A stretch of 41,389 bases of DNA from JAVWGW01 sp036655915. Its GTDB lineage: Bacteria > Actinomycetota > Coriobacteriia > Coriobacteriales > Eggerthellaceae. Location of the stretch: NCBI GenBank assembly GCA_036655915.1, contig JAVVPE010000009.1:1-41389 (forward strand), given 5' to 3'. Of this stretch, positions 25,106-33,067 are shown piece after piece. The translations under genes were made by a program, and so were the position numbers. Within the stretch, counting starts at the first letter, position 1; each line of letters opens with the position of its first letter. The notes under the pieces were generated by a model. The model ran no database searches, was not told the origin of the DNA, and saw only the letters and a list, made by a program, of their open reading frames with translations.

Positions 25106-26505
25106 AACCGTACACCTTCTTTTTTATTGCCGAACATCGCATCATCATTCATAAAGGGCCACCTTGGCCACGCCGGCATAAAGCAGGAAGGCGGCACCCA
25201 ACAAAGCAGCGCGCCCGCCACCAGCGTAGCCCCGCAGGTGATGCTCACGTTAACGGCAAGCTTCGCGCCAAGCACCACGCGGGGTGCCACCGGGGCCGAA
25301 CACATCAGCCACCGGCTGCCTCCCTCAAGCGATACGGAAGCAGCCGTGGTCGAAGAAAGGCCAATGAACAGCGCGCATATCCAGGGAATAAGCGCGTGGA
25401 CCGGCGGCAGCACTTCCGGGGGAATACCCACAAGCGCCGCTTCCAGCAGCTTGTTTATATCGAAAAAACAGGTTGCCAGCGCCGCAATCACCAGCAAAAC
25501 GACGCCGATGCACGAATTAAGCAGATAGACCGGTGTCGACGTCAGGCGGCGCAGTTCTTTTTTGAACAGCGCACCACCAGGATGCCCCCCGCGCGCTGAA
25601 GCGCGTTTGCCCGCCGGGGTTTCAAACGAATAGGCGGTATGCACCGACCCTGCCGCCAAGGCCGAATTGATGCGCGGGAAAAACCGCGCAAAAACAAGCA
25701 CGAATAAAGTGAGGGAAAGCAGGGATGCGCCAAGGAAGAGCACAAACGCACCCCCGTCACCCGCAACAATCCCCTGTGCCGCCCACAGCGCAGGCGGATA
25801 GATGCCCCCTATAGAACCTGAAAGCATACCGCCCAAATTGGCCAAGTTTTCCAACTTATTGGGCGAAACCGAACCTTCCGGCATCGCAAGACCAAGAGCG
25901 AAAATTCCCAAAACAACCGCCACCGACAACACGATAGTAACCAGATTGGCATAGCGAAAGCGCGAGGCGATGGCAGCCACAATAGCCGACACCACCAGCG
26001 TTAACGCCATGGGCAAAAGGGGCGCTGCTACCACGACATACGCCATCGCCACCCATGTGCCAACACCTGCCCCCGTTGCTGCGGCAAAGGCAACAAACGA
26101 GGGGACCATGATAATGCAGGCGAACAGCAAATTGACCGCATAGAGCGCCGCAATGCGCGACACCACCACCGCCGACACCGACACTGGCAGAGACATTACC
26201 ATGTCGTAATCTTTGAAGTTGAACATCATGCCGTTCGCCTTCAAAAAGGTGACCACAACACCTGCCAGCGACCCCGCAAACACCACCACAATGGGCAACT
26301 GATCGACAAGGCCAACCTGCACGAACACCGCGGCGGTCATGCAGCTATACGCCACAACGAAGCCAAACACCGCCAGGCTGCCCACCGCGAAAAGCAGCAT
26401 TTTGCGTTTTTCGGCCGCACCCTTAGAATGCAGCACCTTGTTGATGCCGAAAAATCCCAACAGCTGGATTTTCAGCAACAAGAAAAGTTGACGCATCGCG
26501 GCCAC
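25102..26505 (-). CDS. ABC-2 type transporter permease
   Basis: The protein has 467 residues with about 12 hydrophobic segments and no signal peptide. It lies directly behind the ATPase gene, whose TAG stop abuts its start, and overlaps the GntR gene. The predicted start is GTG 26505; ATG 26496 in the same frame sits five bases after a GGTGG site and may be the true start. Together with the ATPase it forms a putative exporter or antibiotic-resistance pump; the substrate is unknown. Confidence 0.85.
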   Translation of the reverse strand: MAAMRQLFLLLKIQLLGFFGINKVLHSKGAAEKRKMLLFAVGSLAVFGFVVAYSCMTAAVFVQVGLVDQLPIVVVFAGSLAGVVVTFLKANGMMFNFKDYDMVMSLPVSVSAVVVSRIAALYAVNLLFACIIMVPSFVAFAAATGAGVGTWVAMAYVVVAAPLLPMALTLVVSAIVAAIASRFRYANLVTIVLSVAVVLGIFALGLAMPEGSVSPNKLENLANLGGMLSGSIGGIYPPALWAAQGIVAGDGGAFVLFLGASLLSLTLFVLVFARFFPRINSALAAGSVHTAYSFETPAGKRASARGGHPGGALFKKELRRLTSTPVYLLNSCIGVVLLVIAALATCFFDINKLLEAALVGIPPEVLPPVHALIPWICALFIGLSSTTAASVSLEGGSRWLMCSAPVAPRVVLGAKLAVNVSITCGATLVAGALLCWVPPSCFMPAWPRWPFMNDDAMFGNKKEGVRL

Positions 26506-27333
26506 CTACCTTCCCACTTGCGCAGTGCCGGCAGCAGGTGTGCCCGGGACAGGCGAATCAACCAGGTCCAAAAACACGCCCTCCAAACCTTCACTGCCCG
26601 CAATGTCAGCGGTAAGCCCACTGCGCACCAGGCGGCCAGCATTGATAATGGCAAGCTTGTTGCAGAGTTTTTCAACCACTTCCAACACGTGGCTTGAGAA
26701 AAAGATGGCGGATCCGCCCGCAACTAGTTCCTGCATCATATTCTTCAGATGGAATGACGCCTGCGGGTCAAGGCCCACGAAGGGCTCGTCGAGCACCAGC
26801 AGCTTTGGCTGATGCAGAAAAGCGCCGATCAACACCAGTTTCTGCTTCATGCCGTGGGAATACGACGAAATCAAATCGCCCAAACAATCACTCAGGGAAA
26901 GCAGTTCGCTATATTTTTGAATGCGCTGCTGGCGCACGGCAGCGTTTACCGAAAAAATATCCCCCATATAGGTCAGGTATTGGATGCCGGTCAGAAAATC
27001 ATAGATATCAGGATTGTCGGGCACGTAGGCCGTAATGCTTTTGCACGCGACCGCATCGCTTTTGACCGAGCGCCCTTCAATGGTGATGGCCCCGCCATCA
27101 AAATCCATAACCCCCACCACTGCACGGATCAAGGTGGTCTTGCCCGCACCGTTATGCCCGATAAACCCATATATATCCCCCGGCATAACCGTCAAGCTTA
27201 CATCGTCAACCGCACACTTTTCCCTGTAATGCTTAGTGAAGCCATCAACGCTCAAAATCGGCTGCGCCCCAGACACAAGCGAAGCGGCCGCGGAAGGGTT
27301 GCCTGGGGCAGTGACATCGTTTTCGGTCTCCAT
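26506..27333 (-). CDS. ABC transporter ATP-binding protein
   Basis: The protein has 275 residues. Walker A is GHNGAGKTT, the signature is the variant SYSHGMKQK, and Walker B is LLVLDEPFVGLDP, followed by the FFSSHVLE switch His region. This is the CcmA/YtrB-like class that partners ABC-2 permeases. ATG 27333 follows AAAGGA and begins just before an unconserved N-terminal stretch; the longer upstream frame runs through the promoter and is rejected. It is the first gene of the four-gene operon. Confidence 0.9.
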   Translation of the reverse strand: METENDVTAPGNPSAAASLVSGAQPILSVDGFTKHYREKCAVDDVSLTVMPGDIYGFIGHNGAGKTTLIRAVVGVMDFDGGAITIEGRSVKSDAVACKSITAYVPDNPDIYDFLTGIQYLTYMGDIFSVNAAVRQQRIQKYSELLSLSDCLGDLISSYSHGMKQKLVLIGAFLHQPKLLVLDEPFVGLDPQASFHLKNMMQELVAGGSAIFFSSHVLEVVEKLCNKLAIINAGRLVRSGLTADIAGSEGLEGVFLDLVDSPVPGTPAAGTAQVGR

Positions 27334-27346
27334 ACTCAATCCTTTC

Positions 27347-27380
27347 TTTGTTCTATCTATACTATAACAGATAGAACAAA
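27347..27380 (-). promoter_or_regulatory. Perfect 12-bp inverted repeat, candidate YtrA/GntR operator
   Basis: TTTGTTCTATCT (27347-27358) and AGATAGAACAAA (27369-27380) are perfect complements with a 10-base spacer. The spacer region on the minus strand contains a TATAGT -10-like box. The site lies 14 bases before the ABC ATPase start codon, so a bound repressor would block transcription of the operon that encodes the GntR protein. Confidence 0.7.
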
Positions 27381-27404
27381 AAGGAAAGAAGGATTTCACA
27401 ACTA

Positions 27405-27445
27405 TTTAGTATAATTTGAAGTAGTCTAATTGAAATTATACTAAA
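27405..27445. repeat. 13-bp perfect inverted repeat, AT-rich
   Basis: TTTAGTATAATTT (27405-27417) and AAATTATACTAAA (27433-27445) are perfect complements with a 15-base spacer. It sits between the LuxR stop codon (27469) and the ABC operon promoter. No T-run follows on the minus strand, so it is not a typical terminator; it could be a second operator. Confidence 0.55.
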
Positions 27446-27468
27446 CAAATTCTTTAAGGATAAAGCGG

Positions 27469-28914
27469 CTAAAAAGCGATGCGGCCTTCCAGCACATCAA
27501 GAAGCTGCTGCTTATCGTGGACATCGATCTTCTTGTAAATATGCGTCAGGTGCGTATTTACCGTACCTTGGGAAATATCGAGTTCTTCGCAGATGCGCGG
27601 CGTGGATCTTCCCTTGGCTACTAAAATCATCACTTCAGCTTCTTTGGCGGAAAGCTTATAAGCGGCAGCAACCTCTTCGCATCGTCTTCTAAAGGGGCGC
27701 GGACCGTCTATGGTTGATTCGTCTTGCGTCAGCTTTATAACCGCGTTTTCGCTAAAGAGAAAGAGGTAGGCGAAAAAGAGCGCGCAGACGCAGAGCAGCG
27801 CCGTCAAACTCAAAAGCTGGTACGTCATATCCACGTATGAAAGCAATACGCTCCCTAAAAATGTACCACCCAAGCCGCCTGCAACCATAGCGCCAATGCC
27901 GCAGCCAAAAACGACAATCGCCGAAAGGTGATACGTGCTCGCCGTGCGCGCAAGCATAACCCACACCAATAAAGAAACGATACAATAGCCCACCAAAGCA
28001 AGCACATCGACCACAAAGGTGCCCCGCTCCATAATGGGCAACAGCAAAAAGACAAAAGCCGTAGCAAACAGGACAACCCGATAGGCAAAACCGTAATCGG
28101 AATTTTTGCGCGCAATGACCGTCACACTCATGACGGCCGCAGAAAGCAGTGTGGCAACAAGGAACACCCACGGATATAAATCGACATCCACCACAGGATT
28201 AACCGCAATAAACAAAGAACGCATGAGGCTTTCAGCAAAACCAAAGATACCGACGGAAAGCAACGCCTTGATTAAAAAAGCACTTTTATTCAGCTTCACC
28301 GGCTCTAACAACGAAGGCTTGCTCCACACCCCCAATACCTTAAAAAGGATAAAGGCTGAAACAAGCGGCAATACCATAGTAATAACTACCGCAAGCAGAT
28401 GGGGCAGCACAATGATAAGGGGAAACACCAAAGCCGCAACAAGAAAGGAGGTAAGAGCTTCCACGGCAGCTTGCTTTGCGTTGAGCCGCGTATAAGCCTC
28501 ACCCCAGGCAAGGTAGAAAAACCCCAAACCAACCCCGGAAATAACCGACAGGATTGAACACCAGGGTTGCCTAAACCAATCTGCTTCAACCAGGGCCAAC
28601 AAAGCCGTTACCAAACACAAAACAAGAGGCATGGCCAGGCGTGCAGCCTTGTGGCTCAAAAGCTGCCTGAGCGGTCGCGCGCAAAGGGCACACGCCACCA
28701 TCAACACGACCAAACCCAAGGATGACCAGGTTTCGGTGCTGTTCAAGTGGGGAATATCGTTGCGTACCGAAAAGTGAATCACCGTGCTAAAGAACATCAC
28801 ATAAGCCCAGGTACGCGTCAAAGCAAACCCCAGCATGCGACTATTGAGAATATCCGCCAGCGAAACACTGCCCAAATACGCCTTAAACGCACCTGTAGTA
28901 CTTCTCTTTTCCAT
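27469..28914 (-). CDS. Membrane-anchored LuxR-family transcriptional regulator
   Basis: The protein has 481 residues. A polytopic MFS-like membrane domain of about 12 helices (~1-400) is followed by a LuxR HTH (YKLSAKEAEVMILVAKG, then ISQGTVNTHLTHIYKKIDVH). ATG 28914 follows GGGGAGGG; the GTG at 28932 is less likely. It is downstream of, and in the same direction as, the molybdopterin oxidoreductase cluster but separated by a terminator-like hairpin, so it may have its own promoter. It probably controls that cluster, by analogy with the other two LuxR/reductase pairs in the window. Confidence 0.87.
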   Translation of the reverse strand: MEKRSTTGAFKAYLGSVSLADILNSRMLGFALTRTWAYVMFFSTVIHFSVRNDIPHLNSTETWSSLGLVVLMVACALCARPLRQLLSHKAARLAMPLVLCLVTALLALVEADWFRQPWCSILSVISGVGLGFFYLAWGEAYTRLNAKQAAVEALTSFLVAALVFPLIIVLPHLLAVVITMVLPLVSAFILFKVLGVWSKPSLLEPVKLNKSAFLIKALLSVGIFGFAESLMRSLFIAVNPVVDVDLYPWVFLVATLLSAAVMSVTVIARKNSDYGFAYRVVLFATAFVFLLLPIMERGTFVVDVLALVGYCIVSLLVWVMLARTASTYHLSAIVVFGCGIGAMVAGGLGGTFLGSVLLSYVDMTYQLLSLTALLCVCALFFAYLFLFSENAVIKLTQDESTIDGPRPFRRRCEEVAAAYKLSAKEAEVMILVAKGRSTPRICEELDISQGTVNTHLTHIYKKIDVHDKQQLLDVLEGRIAF

Positions 28915-28973
28915 AACGCCCTCCCCTCGCACTTGCGCAGCGGCCCCCTTGCCGCAGAAAGAAGGATAGCACG

Positions 28974-29003
28974 AAAAAACCGATAGCCGAAACTACCGGT
29001 TTT
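28974..29003 (-). terminator. Intrinsic terminator after the torD-like gene
   Basis: AAAACCG/CGGTTTT arms plus an inner TAG/CTA pair with one mismatch close on the loop CCGAAA. On the minus strand the stem ends in a run of six T. A second GC-rich stem (GCTCGC 29044-29049, GCGAGC 29064-29069) lies just before it. Confidence 0.6.
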
Positions 29004-29119
29004 AATTCCTGTTCCGCAAGGCATTCAAATAAGGAGGGGTGCCGCTCGCCGCGGGAGGGGGCAGCGAGCGTATAAGCCTTGGCGGAACAGACGCATGCCG
29101 TATCGCAGGCAAAAGCAGC

Positions 29120-29752
29120 CTACAAAGCAGCGTTTTTAAGGAAATCGTCATCCATCGCGATGTGCTGCCGTGTCAAATTACTGAGTGCTTTGTAATACTC
29201 CGTTTTTACCTGCTTGTCGAAGTCATCACAAAACAGAGGCACCCACGGCACTATATGCTGTGTAAAAAAATCTTTCTGTGCGGCCACGTGGTGCGCAAGC
29301 ATTTCGCAGTTGCCTTCTTCAGCGGCAAGGAAGGCTTTTTCGCACAGGTATGCCATAAACTCAAACTCTGTCGCCAGATGATCTTCTGGCTCGCTTGTAT
29401 CAGTTGTTGCCACCAAGCCTTCCCGACGATACGCCGCCACAACTTCGTCGCGCGCATCCTGCATCAGGAGCTTTTCGGGGCTGGTGTACACCGATTCGTA
29501 GGGCGCTACAGGCGATGGACCCATATTAAGAAGTACCCGTACATATTCTGCACCCAAATCAACCTTCAACGCTTCCAAGTCGGCATCTTGCAAGCCAGCA
29601 ACAAAGGCACTTAAGGCGTCCTCTTCGGACGGCCTTGCTGTCTTGAGCGCCTGAAGAAAATCAACCGTAGGAGCCGCCCGGTAGACCTGCGATAAAAAAC
29701 GATAGCCAAGCATGCGCTCTTCCATGACCCCTTGCAGTTCCTGTTCGTCCAT
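29120..29752 (-). CDS. TorD/DmsD-family molybdoenzyme maturation chaperone
   Basis: The protein has 210 residues, all helical in appearance and without signal or membrane segments. The family motifs are clear: PVAPYESVYTS and EPEDHLATEFEFMAYL. Such chaperones bind the Tat signal of a molybdoenzyme and hold it until cofactor insertion is complete; the partner is almost certainly the oxidoreductase encoded two genes upstream. The ATG follows AAGGAGAGGG. A 12-bp perfect stem-loop separates it from the ferredoxin gene. Confidence 0.9.
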   Translation of the reverse strand: MDEQELQGVMEERMLGYRFLSQVYRAAPTVDFLQALKTARPSEEDALSAFVAGLQDADLEALKVDLGAEYVRVLLNMGPSPVAPYESVYTSPEKLLMQDARDEVVAAYRREGLVATTDTSEPEDHLATEFEFMAYLCEKAFLAAEEGNCEMLAHHVAAQKDFFTQHIVPWVPLFCDDFDKQVKTEYYKALSNLTRQHIAMDDDFLKNAAL

Positions 29753-29772
29753 TGCCCTCTCCTTAAATAGAA

Positions 29773-29810
29773 GCCGTGTCGCTTAGGACCAACAGGCCAA
29801 GCGACACGGC
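29773..29810 (-). repeat. Strong stem-loop between the ferredoxin-subunit and chaperone genes
   Basis: GCCGTGTCGCTT (29773-29784) and AAGCGACACGGC (29799-29810) are perfect complements with a 14-base spacer. In the minus-strand transcript the stem is followed by TTCTATTTAA, a weak U-rich tail. It may be an attenuator or an mRNA-stabilising hairpin that lowers chaperone expression relative to the enzyme subunits. Confidence 0.65.
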
Positions 29811-29832
29811 ATAGCAGCAGGTGTATATCTAT

Positions 29833-30360
29833 TTAAGAAAGATATACGGAAGGCCCGGTAACGCCTTCCATCTGCGCGCCGCCCTTCTTTTCAGCCAAAG
29901 CTGCCATATCGGTCATGGTGCCGAAGTGAAGTGCCTTAGTAACGCATGATTTCACGCAGTGAGGCTCTTCGTCGGCTGCACGCCCTAAGCCCAGGCAGGC
30001 ATCACATTTGCTCATAATTTTATCATCAAGCTCGGGCACCGCGAAGGGGCATGCCTTGACACAGGTACCGCATTTGATGCATTTTTCAGTATCGACAACA
30101 ACGATGCCATCTTCTTCGCGCTTGCTAATTGCGCCTTGCGGGCAAGCCTTAAGACACGCTGGATCGGCGCAGTGCATGCAGGAAAGCGAAGTAAACTTGC
30201 GCTTCACATCGGGAAACGTTCCGATGTCTTCCTCTTTTACCTTTCTGCGCGAAACGGTGTTTGCCTTAATTTCGTGCCACTGTTTACAAGACACCACGCA
30301 CGACCAGCACTTGATGCACCTGCTTGTATCGACATAGAAGCCGTATTGTTTGGTCGCCAT
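29833..30360 (-). CDS. Four-cluster ferredoxin subunit (DmsB/NrfC-like)
   Basis: The protein has 175 residues and no signal peptide. Four cysteine groups are visible: CIKCWSCVVSC, CMHCADPACLKACP, CIKCGTCVKACP, and CDACLGLG...HCVKSC, giving four 4Fe-4S clusters. This is the electron-transfer subunit of a DMSO-reductase-family enzyme and would be co-exported with the Tat-signal catalytic subunit. It starts behind GGAGGG formed by the end of the upstream gene, three bases after its stop. No membrane anchor subunit (DmsC/NrfD) follows. Confidence 0.93.
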   Translation of the reverse strand: MATKQYGFYVDTSRCIKCWSCVVSCKQWHEIKANTVSRRKVKEEDIGTFPDVKRKFTSLSCMHCADPACLKACPQGAISKREEDGIVVVDTEKCIKCGTCVKACPFAVPELDDKIMSKCDACLGLGRAADEEPHCVKSCVTKALHFGTMTDMAALAEKKGGAQMEGVTGPSVYLS

Positions 30361-30363
30361 TGT

Positions 30364-32766
30364 TTATCCCTCCGATTTCGAAATCTTAACCAAGGTCTGC
30401 TTCGACATGCCTGAATGGAACGGATCGAAATTCTTCATCTCGGCATCATAGAGTACGTTGACTTCACTACCGCCATCAAGGCCGCCATAACCGGGAAGAC
30501 CCAGTTCTTCGCACGATTCCCACCAGCCACGCTTCGTCATCAAAACGTCGGGCGCAATCGCCTCAAAGTACTTTGCCACCATCTTAATGTTGCCGTGCGG
30601 GGATTCGATCTTCATCCAATCGCCATCGGCAATGCCATACTTCGCACCCGTCGCAGGATTGATCTTCACCCAAGGCTCGGGCTGCAATTCGCGCAAATAG
30701 GGCACATCATGGTAGTAGCCGTGATTGCACAGGCGATACGCATGCACATCGGAAATAACTAAAGGATATTCCTTGGCGATATCGGGCGTTTCGGTAAGGC
30801 TTTCGACAGGACCATGATAAACAGGGAGGAATTCCAGCTTACCCGTTTCCAAGGAATTGGGTTTGCCGCCAATCCATTCGTTGTAGCACTGCACTTTTCC
30901 GTTGGGCAGCGCCGCGAATAGCTTCGCATAGTTTTGATACTCGGGTTCGGTTGGTTTGGCACCATCGGTGCGCTCTTTGAAAATACCTGTGTTTGCCGCG
31001 CGCAAATCTTCAAGGGATATACCCGAAGGTTCAAGCTGTTCGTTGAGGCATTTATCAAGATCGCCATCCCAGAAATCGGCACCATAACCCATCCGTACAG
31101 CAAGATCGAGGTAGTACTGCCAATCGGAGCGAGATTCGCCCATAGGCTCGGCAATAACCTGATTGATACCGATAAAGGTGCCCGCTGGCGTATTCTTCGT
31201 GGCAAACTGGTCGGCAGCTTCATACTGCGTGCAAGCGGGCAGCACGATGTCGGCATAATCACACGATGAATTCCAGGCAGTATCCATAACCACATAGAAT
31301 TCTAGCTTCTTTAAAGCCTCTTCAATCTTCTTAGGTTGGCGCGTTGCGCTCATCGGATTTGAGGATTGCCCAAACACAAAACGCAAGGGATACGGCTCTT
31401 CTGAAATAATGGTCATCAAGCTTTTGAAATAAGCACTTGTCGGGCCCGATTCCTGGGTTTTCATCGTCTGGAACCACCGCGGCGTTTCAGGAGCAGCCAA
31501 CTTGGCGACACCTGCCATATAACCCTTTTTTGTATCTTCTTCGCTTGCTTGCAGCTTATCGGTCAAAAGGTCTATGGGCTTCGTTTTGATAAGCGGATCG
31601 GGCATAATCATGCCAGCGCCACCGCCACCGGCGATATCAAGGTTGCCCGTAATCGCTTCGATGAGGCACACGCACGCAACCGTCCAGTGACCATCGTTGG
31701 ACTGATCGCCAATGCCATTACCGATGTTGATACCCATCGGCTTTGTCGTTCCCATAAGACGCGCCACTTCTGTAATTTTGCCAACAGGAAGCCCCGTAAT
31801 GTTTGCCGCCCAATCGGGGGTAAATTGCTTTACGTGCTCAGCCAGCTTATCGAATCCATTGCACCAATTCGCAACGAAATCCTTGTCGTAGAGTTCTTCG
31901 CCAATGATGACATTAAGAATAGCCAGCGCCAACGCACCATCGGTTCCCGGACGAATGGGAAGCCAGATGTTAGCCTTTGATCCCAACCCTTCCTGCATGG
32001 GTCGAATGTCGATAACCTGCGTGCCCGCCTCGATCGCATCGAGTCGTTTGTAGGGATCCCCCTGGTTAACTGCGGAGTTTTCCGAATTAAAGCCCCATAC
32101 AACCAGCAGTTTTGTCTTGCCAATCTGCTTGGGGGCAACATCGGTTGCACCCGCATGCGTCGGTCCGCCAAGCGTAATAAGACGCGAGAACTGGCGCTGC
32201 GAATTGCAAATAGCACTATGCAGATAGTTGGGGCTGCCGTGCACGTTAAGGAAACGACGACCCATGGTGCTTAAGACCGCATAATACTGCGGCGACAAAA
32301 CACCGTAAGATTCCGGGCCGTACTTTTCTTTTTGTTCCTTAAGCTTCGCAGCGATGGTTTCCATAGCTTTATCCCAGGAAATTTGCTCAAATTTCCCCTC
32401 GCCCTTTTCGCCCACCCGCTTCATGGGATGCAAAAGACGATTGGGCGAATAAAGCGCCTGCATGGCAGAATTACCCTTAGCGCACAGTGTCTTGCTGCCG
32501 CGTCCAAAGTTGTTACAGCCGTCAGGATTGCCTTCAACATTGGTCCAGCGACCATTTTTAATGGTGCACAGCGTTGAACAATGCGTGCGAGCAGGCCCGC
32601 ACATTTTGCACCAGGCATGCTTGACTTCGATAACGTCTTGGGCCGGCGTGGCATCCTTTGCTTCTTCCAACTTCTTGGGTGCGCATCCTCCCAGCATGGC
32701 GGCAGCACCAAGAGCTGCGGCTCCCCCAAAAAAGGTTCGCCTGGTCATTTTTGTTTGTTTCGTCAT
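30364..32766 (-). CDS. Tat-exported molybdopterin oxidoreductase (DMSO reductase family, catalytic subunit)
   Basis: The protein has 800 residues. A Tat signal (MTRRTFFGG) with a lipobox-like LGGC (Cys28) leads into an N-terminal 4Fe-4S site: Cys53, Cys56, Cys63, Cys67 and Cys95, where the last three have x3 and x27 spacing. Molybdopterin domains follow, then the C-terminal dinucleotide-binding domain. Cys187 in HSAICNS is placed like the molybdenum-ligand Cys of PsrA/PhsA/ArrA-type enzymes, which argues against a Ser-ligand DMSO/TMAO reductase. The substrate cannot be named; respiratory reduction of a sulfur, arsenic, catechol or other organic acceptor is possible. The ATG follows GAGGAGAGG. 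It heads the operon with ferredoxin and chaperone genes. Confidence 0.9.
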   Translation of the reverse strand: MTKQTKMTRRTFFGGAAALGAAAMLGGCAPKKLEEAKDATPAQDVIEVKHAWCKMCGPARTHCSTLCTIKNGRWTNVEGNPDGCNNFGRGSKTLCAKGNSAMQALYSPNRLLHPMKRVGEKGEGKFEQISWDKAMETIAAKLKEQKEKYGPESYGVLSPQYYAVLSTMGRRFLNVHGSPNYLHSAICNSQRQFSRLITLGGPTHAGATDVAPKQIGKTKLLVVWGFNSENSAVNQGDPYKRLDAIEAGTQVIDIRPMQEGLGSKANIWLPIRPGTDGALALAILNVIIGEELYDKDFVANWCNGFDKLAEHVKQFTPDWAANITGLPVGKITEVARLMGTTKPMGINIGNGIGDQSNDGHWTVACVCLIEAITGNLDIAGGGGAGMIMPDPLIKTKPIDLLTDKLQASEEDTKKGYMAGVAKLAAPETPRWFQTMKTQESGPTSAYFKSLMTIISEEPYPLRFVFGQSSNPMSATRQPKKIEEALKKLEFYVVMDTAWNSSCDYADIVLPACTQYEAADQFATKNTPAGTFIGINQVIAEPMGESRSDWQYYLDLAVRMGYGADFWDGDLDKCLNEQLEPSGISLEDLRAANTGIFKERTDGAKPTEPEYQNYAKLFAALPNGKVQCYNEWIGGKPNSLETGKLEFLPVYHGPVESLTETPDIAKEYPLVISDVHAYRLCNHGYYHDVPYLRELQPEPWVKINPATGAKYGIADGDWMKIESPHGNIKMVAKYFEAIAPDVLMTKRGWWESCEELGLPGYGGLDGGSEVNVLYDAEMKNFDPFHSGMSKQTLVKISKSEG

Positions 32767-33067
32767 AACACCTCTCCTCGATTCTTCTCCCTAGTTACGC
32801 ACACGAACGTAAACTCCCCTCTTTCCTTCATATAAGCTTCCCCGCCTTTTCAAAGCCCGCATCGCAATCGATCACGCAAGCTTTGTCTTAGCGTAGGCGC
32901 TGCGGCGGCAAAGCGGTATCGTATATTTCTGATTGAAAGGGTTTTGCGCATCATAGGTTTCTTATGATTAGGAAAAAAGACACGGGGATACCGGCATATA
33001 GGCAGAAATATGCTCCGCTTTTATGCGGCAAACTTGGGAAGGCGATGCCAAAAGAAAAGGGGAAGCG
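32767..33067. promoter_or_regulatory. 301-bp gap: promoter region of the molybdoenzyme operon
   Basis: On the minus strand a TATATG-like -10 lies near 32830, before the oxidoreductase start. ATCATA (32950-32955) and TATGAT (32963-32968) form a short dyad with a seven-base spacer that could be a regulator site. The rest, next to the MFS gene 3' end, shows only a weak CCGC/GCGG stem near 33016-33030. No gene is seen. Confidence 0.35.

Noticed and set aside
29044..29069. GC-rich hairpin as the terminator of the chaperone gene
   Set aside because: Only six base pairs with a long loop and no T-run; the hairpin at 28974-29003 is the better candidate.
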